From an uncultured Paraburkholderia sp. (GTDB lineage Bacteria; Pseudomonadota; Gammaproteobacteria; Burkholderiales; Burkholderiaceae), in NCBI GenBank assembly GCA_940746715.1, contig CALNWN010000003.1, forward strand, positions 462,272 to 526,271: 64,000 nucleotides of DNA. The letters are read 5' to 3'. The notes under the pieces were generated by a model that saw nothing but the letters and a program-made list of their open reading frames with translations, was not told where the DNA came from and ran no database searches. A program made the translations under genes and the position numbers. This document shows positions 33,392-46,395 of this stretch, piece by piece; position 1 is the first letter of the stretch; each line of letters starts with the position of its first letter.

Positions 33392-34456
33392 ATGAGCTTG
33401 TTCGATACGATCAACTCGGGCGGCACCCAGCTTCTCGGTGTGGCATGGCCCACGGTGTGGACGCTGGTGCGCATCCTGGTGGTGGCCGTCGTGATCCTGC
33501 TGTGCGTGGCTTACCTGATTTTGTGGGAGCGTAAGCTGATCGGCTGGATGCACGTGCGTCTCGGCCCGAACCGCGTCGGCCCCGCGGGTCTCTTGCAGCC
33601 AATCGCCGACGTGCTGAAGCTGTTGTTGAAAGAAGTGATCCAGCCCGCGCAGGCAAGCCACTGGATCTATCTGATCGCGCCGATCATGGTGGTGGTGCCG
33701 GCCTTCGCGGTCTGGGCGGTGATTCCGTTCCAGGCGGGCGCGGTGCTCGGCGACATCAACGCAGGCCTGCTGTATGCGATCGCCATTTCGTCGATCGGCG
33801 TGTACGGCGTGATTCTGGCCGGCTGGGCGTCGAACTCGAAGTACGCGTTCCTTGGCGCCATGCGAGCCGCGGCGCAGATGGTGTCATACGAAATTTCCAT
33901 GGGCTTTGCGCTGGTCGTCGTGCTGATGACGGCCGGCACGCTGAACCTGTCGGACATTGTCGGTTCGCAGGAACGCGGCTTCTTCGCCGCGCACGGCCTG
34001 AACTTCCTGTCGTGGAACTGGCTGCCGCTCCTGCCGATGTTCGTCGTGTACTTCATCTCGGGCATCGCCGAAACGAACCGCCACCCGTTCGACGTGGTGG
34101 AAGGCGAGTCGGAAATCGTCGCGGGTCACATGATCGACTACTCGGGTATGGCATTCGCGCTGTTCTTCCTCGCCGAGTACATCAACATGATCGTGATCTC
34201 GGCATTGGCGTCGACGCTGTTCCTCGGCGGCTGGAGCGCACCGTTCGGCTTCCTGTCGTTTATCCCGGGTATCTTCTGGCTCGTCCTCAAGGTTTTCCTG
34301 CTGCTGTCGGTGTTCATCTGGGCGCGTGCCACGTTCCCGCGCTACCGCTATGACCAGATCATGCGTCTCGGCTGGAAGATTTTCATTCCGGTTTGCGTGG
34401 TATGGCTGGTGGTGGTCGGCTTCTGGATCATGTCGCCGTGGAATATCTGGAAATAA
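33392..34456 (+). CDS. nuoH: NADH-quinone oxidoreductase subunit H
   Basis: [31 protein letters not shown]. Confidence 0.98.
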   Translation: MSLFDTINSGGTQLLGVAWPTVWTLVRILVVAVVILLCVAYLILWERKLIGWMHVRLGPNRVGPAGLLQPIADVLKLLLKEVIQPAQASHWIYLIAPIMVVVPAFAVWAVIPFQAGAVLGDINAGLLYAIAISSIGVYGVILAGWASNSKYAFLGAMRAAAQMVSYEISMGFALVVVLMTAGTLNLSDIVGSQERGFFAAHGLNFLSWNWLPLLPMFVVYFISGIAETNRHPFDVVEGESEIVAGHMIDYSGMAFALFFLAEYINMIVISALASTLFLGGWSAPFGFLSFIPGIFWLVLKVFLLLSVFIWARATFPRYRYDQIMRLGWKIFIPVCVVWLVVVGFWIMSPWNIWK

Positions 34457-34471
34457 AGGGCGGATGAACTC

Positions 34472-34960
34472 ATGACCGCAATCCAAAACTTTTTCAAGAC
34501 CTTCTTCCTGACGGAACTCGTCAAGGGCCTCGCGCTGACCGGACGTTATACGTTCCAGCGTAAGGTCACCGTGCAGTTCCCGGAAGAGAAGACGCCCATT
34601 TCGCCGCGTTTTCGCGGACTGCATGCGCTGCGCCGTTATGAAAACGGCGAAGAGCGCTGCATCGCGTGCAAGCTGTGCGAAGCGGTGTGCCCGGCGCTCG
34701 CCATTACGATCGAGTCCGAAACGCGCGAGGACAACACGCGCCGCACCACGCGTTACGACATCGACCTGACCAAGTGCATCTTCTGCGGCTTCTGTGAAGA
34801 AAGCTGCCCGGTCGATTCGATCGTCGAGACGCACATTCTCGAGTATCACGGCGAAAAGCGCGGCGATCTGTACTTCACGAAGGAAATGCTGCTGGCCGTC
34901 GGCGATCGCTACGAAACGGAAATCGCCGCCAACAAGGCTGCCGACGCGCCGTATCGTTAA
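34472..34960 (+). CDS. nuoI: NADH-quinone oxidoreductase subunit I
   Basis: [35 protein letters not shown]. Confidence 0.98.
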   Translation: MTAIQNFFKTFFLTELVKGLALTGRYTFQRKVTVQFPEEKTPISPRFRGLHALRRYENGEERCIACKLCEAVCPALAITIESETREDNTRRTTRYDIDLTKCIFCGFCEESCPVDSIVETHILEYHGEKRGDLYFTKEMLLAVGDRYETEIAANKAADAPYR

Positions 34961-35172
34961 AGCGTCAAGTGAAGCGGTAGTGCGGCAGTCGCGTATCAAG
35001 TCAATGCAGCAGTAACACGGCCTGTTGTCGGGCCGAACGCCGCGGCGTGAATGCCGCGGCATGGCGCACCTGTGCGGCTGTTCTGGCGGTTTCGATGCTG
35101 TTGCCAGCGCGCTTGCCCGATGCACGTGCCAAAGAAAATGCCTGACGATGGCCTAGCGATGAACCGGTAATC

Positions 35173-35856
35173 ATGGAATTCACAACCGTACTATTCTACA
35201 TCTTCGCGCTGCTCCTGGTGGTTTCAGGGCTGAAGGTGATCACCTCGCGCAACCTGGTGTCGTCCGCACTGTTTCTCGTGCTGGCGTTTTTCAACGCGGC
35301 CACCATCTGGATGCTGCTGCAGGCCGAGTTCCTCGCCATCCTGCTGGTGCTGGTCTATGTGGGCGCGGTGATGGTGCTGTTCCTATTCGTCGTGATGATG
35401 CTGGACATCAACCTCGACGTGCTGCGCAAGGACTTCAAACGCTTTGTGCCTATGACCACGGTCGTCGGCGCGATCATCGTGCTCGAAACCGCGCTCATCC
35501 TGTGGCACGGCTACGGTGCGACCAGCACGGTGGTGCGCGACACGACCGCCGCTGCGAGCGGCATGGGCGACTGGTCGAACACCCGCCTGATCGGCAAGGT
35601 GATCTACACCGACTACATCTTCGCGTTTGAAATTGCCGGCCTCGTGCTGCTGGTGGCGATCATCGCGGCGATCGCGCTGACCACGAGCCACAAGAAGGAC
35701 AGCAAGCGCCAGACAATCAGCCAGCAGGTCAAGGTGCGCGCGCAGGATCGCGTGCGCGTCGTGAAGATGCCGTCGGAAAAGAGCGCGGCGACTGTCGCGG
35801 CGGAAGAAGCCGCAGCAGCGGCAGCGGCCGAATCGGCGTCTGCGAAGAACAGCTGA
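35173..35856 (+). CDS. nuoJ: NADH-quinone oxidoreductase subunit J
   Basis: [32 protein letters not shown]. Confidence 0.96.
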   Translation: MEFTTVLFYIFALLLVVSGLKVITSRNLVSSALFLVLAFFNAATIWMLLQAEFLAILLVLVYVGAVMVLFLFVVMMLDINLDVLRKDFKRFVPMTTVVGAIIVLETALILWHGYGATSTVVRDTTAAASGMGDWSNTRLIGKVIYTDYIFAFEIAGLVLLVAIIAAIALTTSHKKDSKRQTISQQVKVRAQDRVRVVKMPSEKSAATVAAEEAAAAAAAESASAKNS

Positions 35857-35876
35857 GCGGACAGGAGATAGAAATC

Positions 35877-36182
35877 ATGTTGACCCTTGCCCATTACCTC
35901 GTGCTCGGCGCGATTCTCTTTGCGATCAGCGTCGTCGGCATTTTCCTGAACCGCCGCAACGTCATCATCATCCTGATGGCGATCGAATTGATGCTGCTCG
36001 CGGTGAACACCAATTTTGTCGCCTTCTCGCATTATCTCGGCGACGTGCATGGCCAGATTTTCGTGTTTTTTGTGCTGACAGTGGCGGCAGCGGAAGCGGC
36101 GATCGGCCTCGCCATTCTGGTGACCCTGTTCCGTAGTCTCGACACGATCAATGTCGAAGATCTCGATCAGCTCAAAGGTTAA
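35877..36182 (+). CDS. nuoK: NADH-quinone oxidoreductase subunit K
   Basis: [38 protein letters not shown]. Confidence 0.97.
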   Translation: MLTLAHYLVLGAILFAISVVGIFLNRRNVIIILMAIELMLLAVNTNFVAFSHYLGDVHGQIFVFFVLTVAAAEAAIGLAILVTLFRSLDTINVEDLDQLKG

Positions 36183-36199
36183 TCTCAGGAAAAGCGGTT

Positions 36200-38266
<2,067 letters not shown>

Positions 38267-38280
38267 GGCGAGGGACACTA

Positions 38281-39771
38281 ATGCACGCTTATCCGATTCT
38301 CAGTATTGCCATCTGGTTACCGATCCTTTTCGGCCTGCTGGTTCTGGCCATCGGTTCCGACCGCAACCCGGGCCCCGCGCGCTGGGTCGCACTGATCGGC
38401 TCCGTCGTAAGCTTCATCGTCACGATTCCGCTGATCACCGGTTTTGATTCGAGCACCGCCGACCTGCAGTTCGTCGAAAAGGCGAACTGGATCGAACGAT
38501 TCAATATCACGTATCACCTGGGCGTCGACGGCATCTCGATGTGGTTCGTGGTGCTGACCGCACTGATCACCGTCATCGTCGTGATCGCCGCGTGGGAAGT
38601 CATTACGAAGAACGTCGGCCAGTACCTCGCTTTGTTCCTGATCCTGTCGGGCATCATGGTCGGCGTGTTCAGCGCGGCCGATGGCATGCTGTTCTACGCG
38701 TTCTTCGAAGCGACGCTGATTCCGATGTACATCATCATCGGCGTTTGGGGCGGGGCGAACCGCGTCTACGCGGCGTTCAAGTTCTTCCTGTACACGCTGA
38801 TGGGCTCGCTGCTGATGCTGGTCGCGCTGCTCTATCTGTACATCCAGACGGGCACGTTCGACCTGGCTACCTGGCAGCACGCGCAAATCGCGATGACGCC
38901 GCAGATCCTGCTGTTTATTGCGTTCTTCATGGCGTTCGCCGTGAAGGTGCCGATGTGGCCGGTGCACACGTGGTTGCCTGACGCCCACTTGGAAGCGCCG
39001 ACGGGCGGCTCCGTCGTGCTGGCCGCCATCATGCTGAAGCTCGGCGCCTACGGTTTCCTGCGCTTCTCGTTGCCGATCACGCCGGACGCAAGCCACTTTC
39101 TCGCGCCGGTCGTTATCACGCTCTCGCTGATCGCCGTAATCTACATCGGTCTCGTCGCGATGGTGCAGGCCGACATGAAGAAGCTGGTCGCTTATTCGTC
39201 GATTGCGCACATGGGTTTCGTTACGCTCGGCTTCTTCATCTTCAATCAGCTCGGCGTGGAAGGCGCGATCGTGCAGATGATCTCGCACGGTTTCGTGTCG
39301 GGCGCCATGTTCCTTAGCATCGGCGTGTTGTACGACCGCATGCATTCGCGCCAGATTGCGGACTACGGCGGCGTCGTCAACGTCATGCCGAAGTTCGCGG
39401 CTTTCGTGATGCTGTTTTCGATGGCCAATTGCGGTTTGCCGGGCACCTCAGGGTTCGTCGGCGAATTCATGGTGATTCTCGCCGCCGTCCAGTACAACTT
39501 CTGGATCGCGGCCGGCGCCGCCGTGACGCAGATCCTGGGCGCAGCCTACACGCTGTGGATGTACAAGCGCGTGTACTTCGGCGCGGTCGCCAACGACCAC
39601 GTGAAGAGCCTGCTCGACATCGGCCGCCGCGAATTTTTCATGCTGGCAGTGCTCGCCGCACTGACGCTCTTCATGGGCCTGTATCCGAAGCCCTTTACCG
39701 ATGTGATGCACGTATCCGTGGAAAACCTCCTCTCCCACGTTGCGCAGTCGAAGCTGCCGTTGTCTCAGTAA
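38281..39771 (+). CDS. nuoM: NADH-quinone oxidoreductase subunit M
   Basis: FFEATLIPMYIIIGVWGGANRVYAAFKFFLYTLMGS. Confidence 0.98.
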   Translation: MHAYPILSIAIWLPILFGLLVLAIGSDRNPGPARWVALIGSVVSFIVTIPLITGFDSSTADLQFVEKANWIERFNITYHLGVDGISMWFVVLTALITVIVVIAAWEVITKNVGQYLALFLILSGIMVGVFSAADGMLFYAFFEATLIPMYIIIGVWGGANRVYAAFKFFLYTLMGSLLMLVALLYLYIQTGTFDLATWQHAQIAMTPQILLFIAFFMAFAVKVPMWPVHTWLPDAHLEAPTGGSVVLAAIMLKLGAYGFLRFSLPITPDASHFLAPVVITLSLIAVIYIGLVAMVQADMKKLVAYSSIAHMGFVTLGFFIFNQLGVEGAIVQMISHGFVSGAMFLSIGVLYDRMHSRQIADYGGVVNVMPKFAAFVMLFSMANCGLPGTSGFVGEFMVILAAVQYNFWIAAGAAVTQILGAAYTLWMYKRVYFGAVANDHVKSLLDIGRREFFMLAVLAALTLFMGLYPKPFTDVMHVSVENLLSHVAQSKLPLSQ

Positions 39772-39795
39772 CGCAGAGCGGAGGAATCAAACACC

Positions 39796-41268
39796 ATGCA
39801 AAACGCCCCTATGACTGCTCTGTTGCCCGACGCGCTGGTGATGCTCGCCGTTGTCGTCGCGTGGCTCAACGACACGTTCGTCGGCCAGGCCGGTCGCCGT
39901 ACCACGTACTTCATCGCGGTCCTGTCGACGCTCGTCGCCGGCATCTGGTTCGCGGTGAATGCGTTCGACCCGTCGGTGCACTACTTCTTCAGCCGCATGT
40001 ACGTGGTCGACTCGTTCGCGAATCTGATGAAAGCGGTGGTGACCCTCGGCTATACCGTCACGATAGTGTATTCGCGCCGCTACCTCGAAGATCGCGGGTT
40101 GTATCGCGGCGAGTTCTTCCTGCTCGGCATGTTCTCGCTGCTCGGTCAGCTCGTCATGATCTCGGGCAACAACTTCCTGACGCTGTACCTCGGTCTGGAG
40201 CTGATGTCGCTGTCGCTGTATGGCGTGATCGCACTGCGTCGCGAGGCTGCGCCGTCGAATGAAGCCGCCATGAAGTACTACGTGCTCGGCGCCCTGGCTT
40301 CGGGCTTCCTGCTGTACGGCATTTCCATGCTGTACGGCGCGACCGGCTCGCTCGAGCTGAACGAAGTCTTCAAGGCGATCGGTCAGAGCCACTACGACCC
40401 GAGCGTGCTGCTGTTCGGCGTGATCTTCATCGTCGCGGGCGTCGCATTCAAGATGGGCGCTGTGCCGTTCCACATGTGGGTGCCCGACGTCTATCAAGGC
40501 GCGCCCACGGCCATGACGCTGCTGGTTGGCGGTGGTCCGAAGGTCGCGGCATTCGCGTGGGGCCTGCGCTTCCTCGTGATGGGTCTTCTGCCGCTCGCAG
40601 TCGAATGGCAGGAAATGCTGGTGATCCTCGCGGCGCTGTCGCTCATCGTCGGCAATATCACCGGTATCGTGCAGCGCAATGTGAAGCGTATGCTCGCGTA
40701 CTCGGCGATCTCGAACATGGGCTTCGTGCTGCTCGGCCTGCTGGCCGGCGTGGTCGACCACAAGACCACCGGCGCGGCGAGCGCGTACGGCTCGGCGATG
40801 TACTACAGCATCGTCTATCTGATCACGACGATGGGCACCTTCGGCGTCATCATGCTGCTCGCGCGTAGCGAATTCGAAGCCGACACGCTCGACGACTTCA
40901 AGGGCCTGAATCAACGCAGCCCGGTGTTCGCGTTCGTCATGATGGTGATGATGTTCTCGCTCGCAGGCATTCCGCCCGCAGTCGGTTTCTACGCGAAACT
41001 CGCGGTACTGCAGGCCACGATGAACGCCGGCCTGACCTGGCTGACGGTGCTTGCCGTGATCACGTCGCTGTTTGGCGCGTTCTACTACCTGCGTATCGTG
41101 AAGCTGATGTACTTCGACGAGCCGCAAGACAAGTCGGCGATCACCGCGGACACGGGCACCCGCGCGTTGCTCGCGCTGAATGGCGTCGCCGTGCTGGTAC
41201 TCGGCATCGTGCCGGATCCGCTCTTGAAGGCTTGCCTGCAAGCTATCCAGCACACGCTGTCGTTCTGA
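39796..41268 (+). CDS. nuoN: NADH-quinone oxidoreductase subunit N
   Basis: YLGLELMSLSLYGVIALRREAAPSNEAAMKYYVLGALASGFLLYG. Confidence 0.97.
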   Translation: MQNAPMTALLPDALVMLAVVVAWLNDTFVGQAGRRTTYFIAVLSTLVAGIWFAVNAFDPSVHYFFSRMYVVDSFANLMKAVVTLGYTVTIVYSRRYLEDRGLYRGEFFLLGMFSLLGQLVMISGNNFLTLYLGLELMSLSLYGVIALRREAAPSNEAAMKYYVLGALASGFLLYGISMLYGATGSLELNEVFKAIGQSHYDPSVLLFGVIFIVAGVAFKMGAVPFHMWVPDVYQGAPTAMTLLVGGGPKVAAFAWGLRFLVMGLLPLAVEWQEMLVILAALSLIVGNITGIVQRNVKRMLAYSAISNMGFVLLGLLAGVVDHKTTGAASAYGSAMYYSIVYLITTMGTFGVIMLLARSEFEADTLDDFKGLNQRSPVFAFVMMVMMFSLAGIPPAVGFYAKLAVLQATMNAGLTWLTVLAVITSLFGAFYYLRIVKLMYFDEPQDKSAITADTGTRALLALNGVAVLVLGIVPDPLLKACLQAIQHTLSF

Positions 41269-41564
41269 TGTCCGCCGCTGGCTGGTTTATCGTGCTGTTG
41301 GCGCTCGTCGGCGCCAACCTGCCGTTCCTGAATCAGCGACTCTTTGCCGCCGTCCCGCTGAAGGCGGCGAAGAAAAGCGCCTGGCTGCGCATTGCCGAAC
41401 TGATCGTGCTGTACTTCGTGGTCGGCGCGCTCGGTTTTCTGCTCGAAGCGCGTGCCGGCAATCGGTTCGAACAGGGTTGGCAGTTTTACGCGATCACGTT
41501 CGCGCTGTTCGTCGTCTTCGCCTTCCCCGGCTTCACTTTCCAGTATCTCCTCAAACGCCGCTGA
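41268..41564 (+). CDS. DUF2818 family protein
   Basis: MSAAGWFIVLLALVGANLPFLNQRLFA; immediately downstream of nuoN. Confidence 0.85.
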   Translation: MSAAGWFIVLLALVGANLPFLNQRLFAAVPLKAAKKSAWLRIAELIVLYFVVGALGFLLEARAGNRFEQGWQFYAITFALFVVFAFPGFTFQYLLKRR

Positions 41565-41607
41565 CGGCGTCACGCCGTCGCGCACCAAGCTGTTCCGAGG
41601 TCCGCAT

Positions 41608-42192
41608 ATGGCTGAACTTCCCGATCACGACGCCGTCCTTAACGAGACCTGTGTCGACAGTAAAACGGTCCATCAAGGACCGTTTCTGACGCTCAAGTGC
41701 GACACCGTTCGTCTGCCGGACGGCAAACATGCCACCCGCGAGTATGTGGAGCATCCGGGTGCCGTGATGGTGATTCCCCTGTTCGACGACGGCCGTGTGC
41801 TGCTGGAAAGCCAGTATCGCTATCCGATGGGCAAGGTTATGGTCGAGTATCCGGCCGGCAAGCTCGATCCGAACGAAGGCGCGCTCGCTTGCGCGATTCG
41901 TGAATTGCGCGAAGAGACAGGCTACACGGCGCGCGAGTATGTGTACCTGACGCGAATTCACCCGATTATTTCCTACTCGACCGAATTCATCGACATTTAT
42001 CTCGCGCGGGGTCTCACGGCCGGCGAACGCAAGCTCGACGACGGCGAGTTTCTCGAAATGTTCACGGCGACGGTTCCCGAAGTGTCGGACTGGGTGCGAA
42101 CCGGCAAGATCACAGACGTCAAAACCATAATCGGGACGTTCTGGCTCGAGAAGGTGTTGTCGGGCGCTTGGCCGATGGCGCAACCGCAATAA
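41608..42192 (+). CDS. NUDIX hydrolase (ADP-ribose pyrophosphatase-like)
   Basis: NUDIX box GALACAIRELREETGY. Confidence 0.92.
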   Translation: MAELPDHDAVLNETCVDSKTVHQGPFLTLKCDTVRLPDGKHATREYVEHPGAVMVIPLFDDGRVLLESQYRYPMGKVMVEYPAGKLDPNEGALACAIRELREETGYTAREYVYLTRIHPIISYSTEFIDIYLARGLTAGERKLDDGEFLEMFTATVPEVSDWVRTGKITDVKTIIGTFWLEKVLSGAWPMAQPQ

Positions 42193-42233
42193 ATCGTGAC
42201 ATCCGCCGACACACAAGTGTTGCGGCATCAGTG

Positions 42234-42266
42234 AAGCCCCTGCCGGTTTTGACCGTCAGGGGCTTT
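42234..42266 (+). terminator. Terminator of nuo-DUF2818-NUDIX unit
   Basis: aagcccctgccggttttgaccgtcaggggcttt. Confidence 0.75.
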
Positions 42267-42440
42267 GTCATTGTTGGGCGCGGCAAACCTTCCACATTTC
42301 TCATGGCGTCTGAACGAATGCGTCTTTGTCTTATGCCATTCGACAGTCTCGCGTCATTGTCGCGCTCACTTTAGTATGGAACTCTGGCAAACCGCTTCCT
42401 CGCCAGATTACTTTGCATAACGAAGTATCTGAACGCGAGC

Positions 42441-42484
42441 TACTCGCTAACCAGGTTGTCAAGTGACAACCTGGTTAGCGAGTA
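42441..42484. promoter_or_regulatory. 44-bp near-perfect palindrome, putative operator or RNA hairpin of the downstream two-gene module
   Basis: tactcgctaaccaggttgtc aagt gacaacctggttagcgagta, 20-bp perfect arms. Confidence 0.8.
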
Positions 42485-42501
42485 CTACATTGGAGGACAG
42501 G

Positions 42502-42757
42502 ATGGTTCGTGGAGTCCACGCTAAGAAAGAGATTGAGGCCGCGTTGGCGTATGCCGAGCGGCGCGGGTGGCGCATACAAGGCGGAGGCAAGGGTCACGCG
42601 TGGGGAAAAATGTATTGCCCTTATAAAGACGCGGAGTGCCGTTGCGGAGAGTTCTGCATCTCAAGTGTATGGAGCACGCCTAAGAATGCTGTTAATCATG
42701 CCAGGCACTTGCGGCGTGGTCGACAACTGCACGGCGCACCGTTCGCACCGGCATTGA
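42502..42757 (+). pseudogene. HicA-like small Cys-containing protein (putative toxin), 2-bp deletion near 42717
   Basis: MVRGVHAKKEIEAALAYAERRGWRIQGGGKGHAWGKMYCPYKDAECRCGEFCISSVWSTPKNAVNHARHLRR then frame change to VVDNCTAHRSHRH; RBS ggagga upstream. Confidence 0.55.
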
Positions 42758-42791
42758 GTTGTAAAGTCCTGGAATTGAGTAGGAGTAGCAC

Positions 42792-43314
42792 ATGGAATAT
42801 ACGTTCACGTTGAAGTACAAGCTTGCTGCGCAAGACGGCGATCTTGACGCGATTGTCGAGCGACTGGGCGAAGCGGGGTGTGACGACGCCACAATCGGCG
42901 TGGGTCAACCGGGGCGGCTCGCGCTGGTCTTTTCTCGAGAAGCGGCGTCCGCGTTCGAGGCGCTGGTCAGCGCGCCTTGCGACGTCAAGAATGCGGTGCC
43001 GTCGGCACGGCTTGTCGAAGCGGGCCCGGATTTCGTGTGCCTGACAGACGTGGCCGAGATTGCCGGCGTGTCACGGCAAAACATGCGCAAGCTTATGCTG
43101 AGTCATGCAGTTGAATTCCCGTCGCCGGTACACGAGGGAAGTGCGTCGGTGTGGCATTTGTCGGACGTGCTGGATTGGCTGGATTCCCGTTGGATACGAC
43201 ATCAAGCCAGACGTTTTCGATGTCGCGAAGTCGGCCAAGCAGATCAACCTCGCCAAAGAAGTGCGCGAGCTCGAGCCGCGGCTCAGCCGTCGACTCGAAT
43301 GCCTGGTCGCGTGA
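42792..43314 (+). pseudogene. HTH (excisionase/MerR-like) DNA-binding protein, putative antitoxin, +1 insertion near 43190
   Basis: LTDVAEIAGVSRQNMRKLMLSH...VWHLSDVLDWLDSR then GYDIKPDVFDVAKSAKQINLAKEVRELEPRLSRRLECLVA in shifted frame. Confidence 0.65.
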
Positions 43315-43498
43315 GCGCTCAACAGCGAACGGTGCTAGGGGCCCGATGGGCACCCCGTGAGTGCGCAGTTTTTCGGAAGCCCTAAGGTGGTAAGTCGCAC
43401 GTAAGTCGGGCTCGTCCGGTCATATGGCGTTCGGCAGGCGTTTGCGTAAAGCGTTAAAATCGCCCACCACGCATGATCTTCCGGCAGCGTCTTAATAC

Positions 43499-43510
43499 GA
43501 ACGACCGTTC
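43499..43510. promoter_or_regulatory. Candidate TetR-type operator GAACG-AC-CGTTC upstream of DUF1178/acyl-CoA dehydrogenase cluster
   Basis: 5-2-5 perfect palindrome in intergenic region. Confidence 0.3.
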
Positions 43511-43558
43511 ACAAATTTTCGTTTTGCGCTAAACTGGTAAGCAAACCCCTGATTCCAA

Positions 43559-43982
43559 ATGAAGTCCTCGATTTACAGTGTCCGCACGGCCATCGGTTTG
43601 AAGGCTGGTTTGCTTCGGCTGATGACTTCGAATCGCAGCAGTCCGCGAGCTTGTCGAATGTCCGATCTGCGGAGCGAAAGAGGTGAGCGGTTCGCCGTCG
43701 GCTCCGCGCCTGAATCTCTCAGGTGCGGTCGAAACGAAAGCGCCCGCGGCCTCCGGTGACCTGCAGGCGCGGGCCATGCGTGCATTGCTCGAGGTACTGG
43801 AAAAGACGAAGAACGTGGGCGACCGCTTCGCCGAGGAAGCGCGGCGCATTCACTACAACGAAGCGCCGGCACGCAATATTCGCGGCGTCACGACGCCGGA
43901 AGACGCGCGAGCTTTGGTCGAAGAAGGCATCGAAGTGATGCCGCTGCCGGTCCCGGCTGCCTTGAAGGAACCGCTGCAATAG
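43559..43982 (+). pseudogene. DUF1178 family protein, two frameshifts
   Basis: VLDLQCPHGHRFEGWFASADDFESQQSA then LVECPICGAKEVS...RRIHYNEAPARNIRGVTTPEDARALVEEGIEVMPLP in other frames. Confidence 0.8.
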
Positions 43983-44030
43983 CGCAGTGGCTCACTGGCG
44001 ATGGGTGGTAGCGGCCAGGAGACACTGCGT

Positions 44031-45222
44031 ATGAATCTGGACTATTCCCCCGCTGAGAAGGCGTTCCGCGCCGAGATCCGCGTTTGGCTCGAAGCCGGTC
44101 TGCCTCGCGAACTGAGCGAGAAGGTACTCAATCACAAGCGTCTGAATCGCGAAGACTTCGCAAGCTGGCACAAACTGCTGGGCGCGCGCGGCTGGTCGGC
44201 TGTGGCCTGGCCGAAGGAATACGGCGGCCCCGGTTGGGACGCGACCCAGCGTCATATCTGGGACGAAGAGTGCGCGCGTGTCGGCGCGCCGACGGTCTTG
44301 CCATTCGGTGTCTCCATTGCGCCGGTCCTCATGAAATACGGCAATGAGGCCCAGAAACGCTACTACCTGCCGCGCATTCTCGACGGTACCGACTTGTTGT
44401 CAGGGCTACTCGGAGCCCGGCTCCGGTTCGGACCTCGCGTCGCTGCGCACGCGCGCTGAACGGGTCGGACATCACTACGTGGTCAATGGGCAGAAAACGT
44501 GGACTACATTGGGGCAGCACGCCGACATGATGTTCTGCCTCGTGCGCACGGACAGCGGCGCGAAGAAGCAGGAGGGGATTTCGTTCCTGCTTATCGACAT
44601 GAAAACGCCCGGAATCACGGTCCGTCCGATCGTCACGCTCGACGAAGACCATGAAGTCAGCGAAGTTTTCTTCGAAGACGTAAAAGTGCCCGTCGAAAAT
44701 CTGGTCGGCGAGGAGAACCGCGGCTGGACATACGCGAAGTATCTGCTCGGGCACGAGCGCACCGGCATCGCACGTGTCGGGCAGTCAAAGCGCGAGCTGA
44801 TTTTCCTCAAGCGTCTCGCGCTCGATCAGAAAAAGAACGGCAAACCGCTTTTGCACGACCCGGTGTTCGCCGCCAAAGTCGCGAATCTGGAAATCGAACT
44901 GATGGCGCTGGAAGTCACCGTGCAGCGCGTGGTAGCCAACGAGGCAGGCGGACGTGGGCCGGGGCCCGAGGCGTCGATGCTCAAGATCAAAGGCACGGAG
45001 GTGCAACAGGCGTTGACCGAACTCATGTTCGAAGCCATCGGGCCGCTTGCCGCACCGTTCGACGTGCCGTTCCTCGAAGGCAAGCGCCAACACAGCCTTG
45101 CTGGCGACGACGATGCGGCGCCGTTAGCCGCGTATTACTTCAACTTCCGCAAGACGTCGATCTACGGCGGCTCGAACGAAATTCAAAAGAACATCATCGC
45201 CCAGATGATTCTCGGACTTTGA
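44031..45222 (+). pseudogene. Acyl-CoA dehydrogenase, frameshift near 44391-44401
   Basis: MNLDYSPAEKAFRAEIRVWL ... DGTD then QGYSEPGSGSDLASLRTRAE ... YGGSNEIQKNIIAQMILGL. Confidence 0.88.
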
Positions 45223-45232
45223 GGAGCGGCGC

Positions 45233-46360
45233 ATGGACTTCACCTTCAACGACGAGCAACAGCAGTTTGCCGACGCGCTGCGCCGCTATCTCGACAAGAG
45301 CTACGGCTTTGAAGCGCGCCAGGCGATCGTGCAGTCGGATACCGGTGTTTCGGAGGCCCACTGGGTAGCCTTCGCGAGTTGGGACTGACGGTATTACCGG
45401 TGCCTGAAGCTCACGGCGGCTTCAACGGCGGACCGGTCGACATGCTGGTCGTCATGCAAGAACTCGGCCGTGCTCTGGTGGTCGAGCCGTATTGGGCGAG
45501 CGCCGTGGGCATCGAGGCCGTGCGCCTCGCCGGCACAGGGCAGGGCGAAGATGCATCGCTGCTCGAGCGCGCGGCTCAAGGCGAGATCAAGCTGGCGTTT
45601 GCATTCCACGAGCCGCAGGCGCGCTACGACCTGTTCGATGTCGCAACCACTGCACATACGAAGGCGAGCAGCAGACGCTTAGCGGAAAGAAGTCGGTGGT
45701 GCTGCATGGCGCGCAGGCGGATTACTGGATCGTTCCGGCGCGCGTGAACGGCGAAATCGCGCTATTCGTCGTTGCGCGCGAGGCCGCTGGTGTGAAGATC
45801 ACCGATTACCGCACCATCGACGGGCAACGTGCTGCCACGCTGGAGTTTGACCGCACGCCGGCACGCCGTCTGAGCGGCCCCGGCACTCGGGCGCGGCGGC
45901 TCTCGAGCACATCGCGGATTACGGCACGCTGTTGCTGTGTGCGGAAGCCATCGGCGCACTCGACGCATTGAACACGGCAACGGTCGACTACACCAGGACG
46001 CGCCAGCAGCTCGGTCAGCCCATCGCGCGCTTCCAAGTCTTGCAGCACCGTATGGTCGAGATGCTGATTCACGCCGAGCAGGCGCGTTCGCTCACCTACC
46101 TGGCCGCCATGCGCTATTCGAGCGAAGATGCCGATGAGTGCCGCCGCGCAATCTCCGCGGCGAAGGTGCGCGTGGCGCAGGCCGCACGGTTCGTCGGCCA
46201 GCAGGCGGTCCAGTTGCACGGCGGAATGGGCGTCACGAACGAGGTCGCCGCCGCGCATCTGTTCAAGCGTCTCGCTATCATTGAAGCGACATTGGGCGAT
46301 GTCGATCATCATCTCGCACGCTTTGCCGCGCTGCCCGGGTTTGTCAGTACCGAAGTTTGA
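45233..46360 (+). pseudogene. Acyl-CoA dehydrogenase (second), three frameshifts
   Basis: MDFTFNDEQQQFADALRRYL; PVPEAHGGFNGGPVDMLVVMQELGRALVVEPYW; VQLHGGMGVTNEVAAAHLFKRL in different frames. Confidence 0.88.
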
Positions 46361-46395
46361 TTGGCCGATTGAATCGACAGCAAGGAGACAAAGAG

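Noticed and set aside
42441-42484. Palindrome as rho-independent terminator of the NUDIX gene
   Set aside because: A better terminator with T-run lies at 42234-42266 and the palindrome has no T-tract; position fits an operator or leader hairpin
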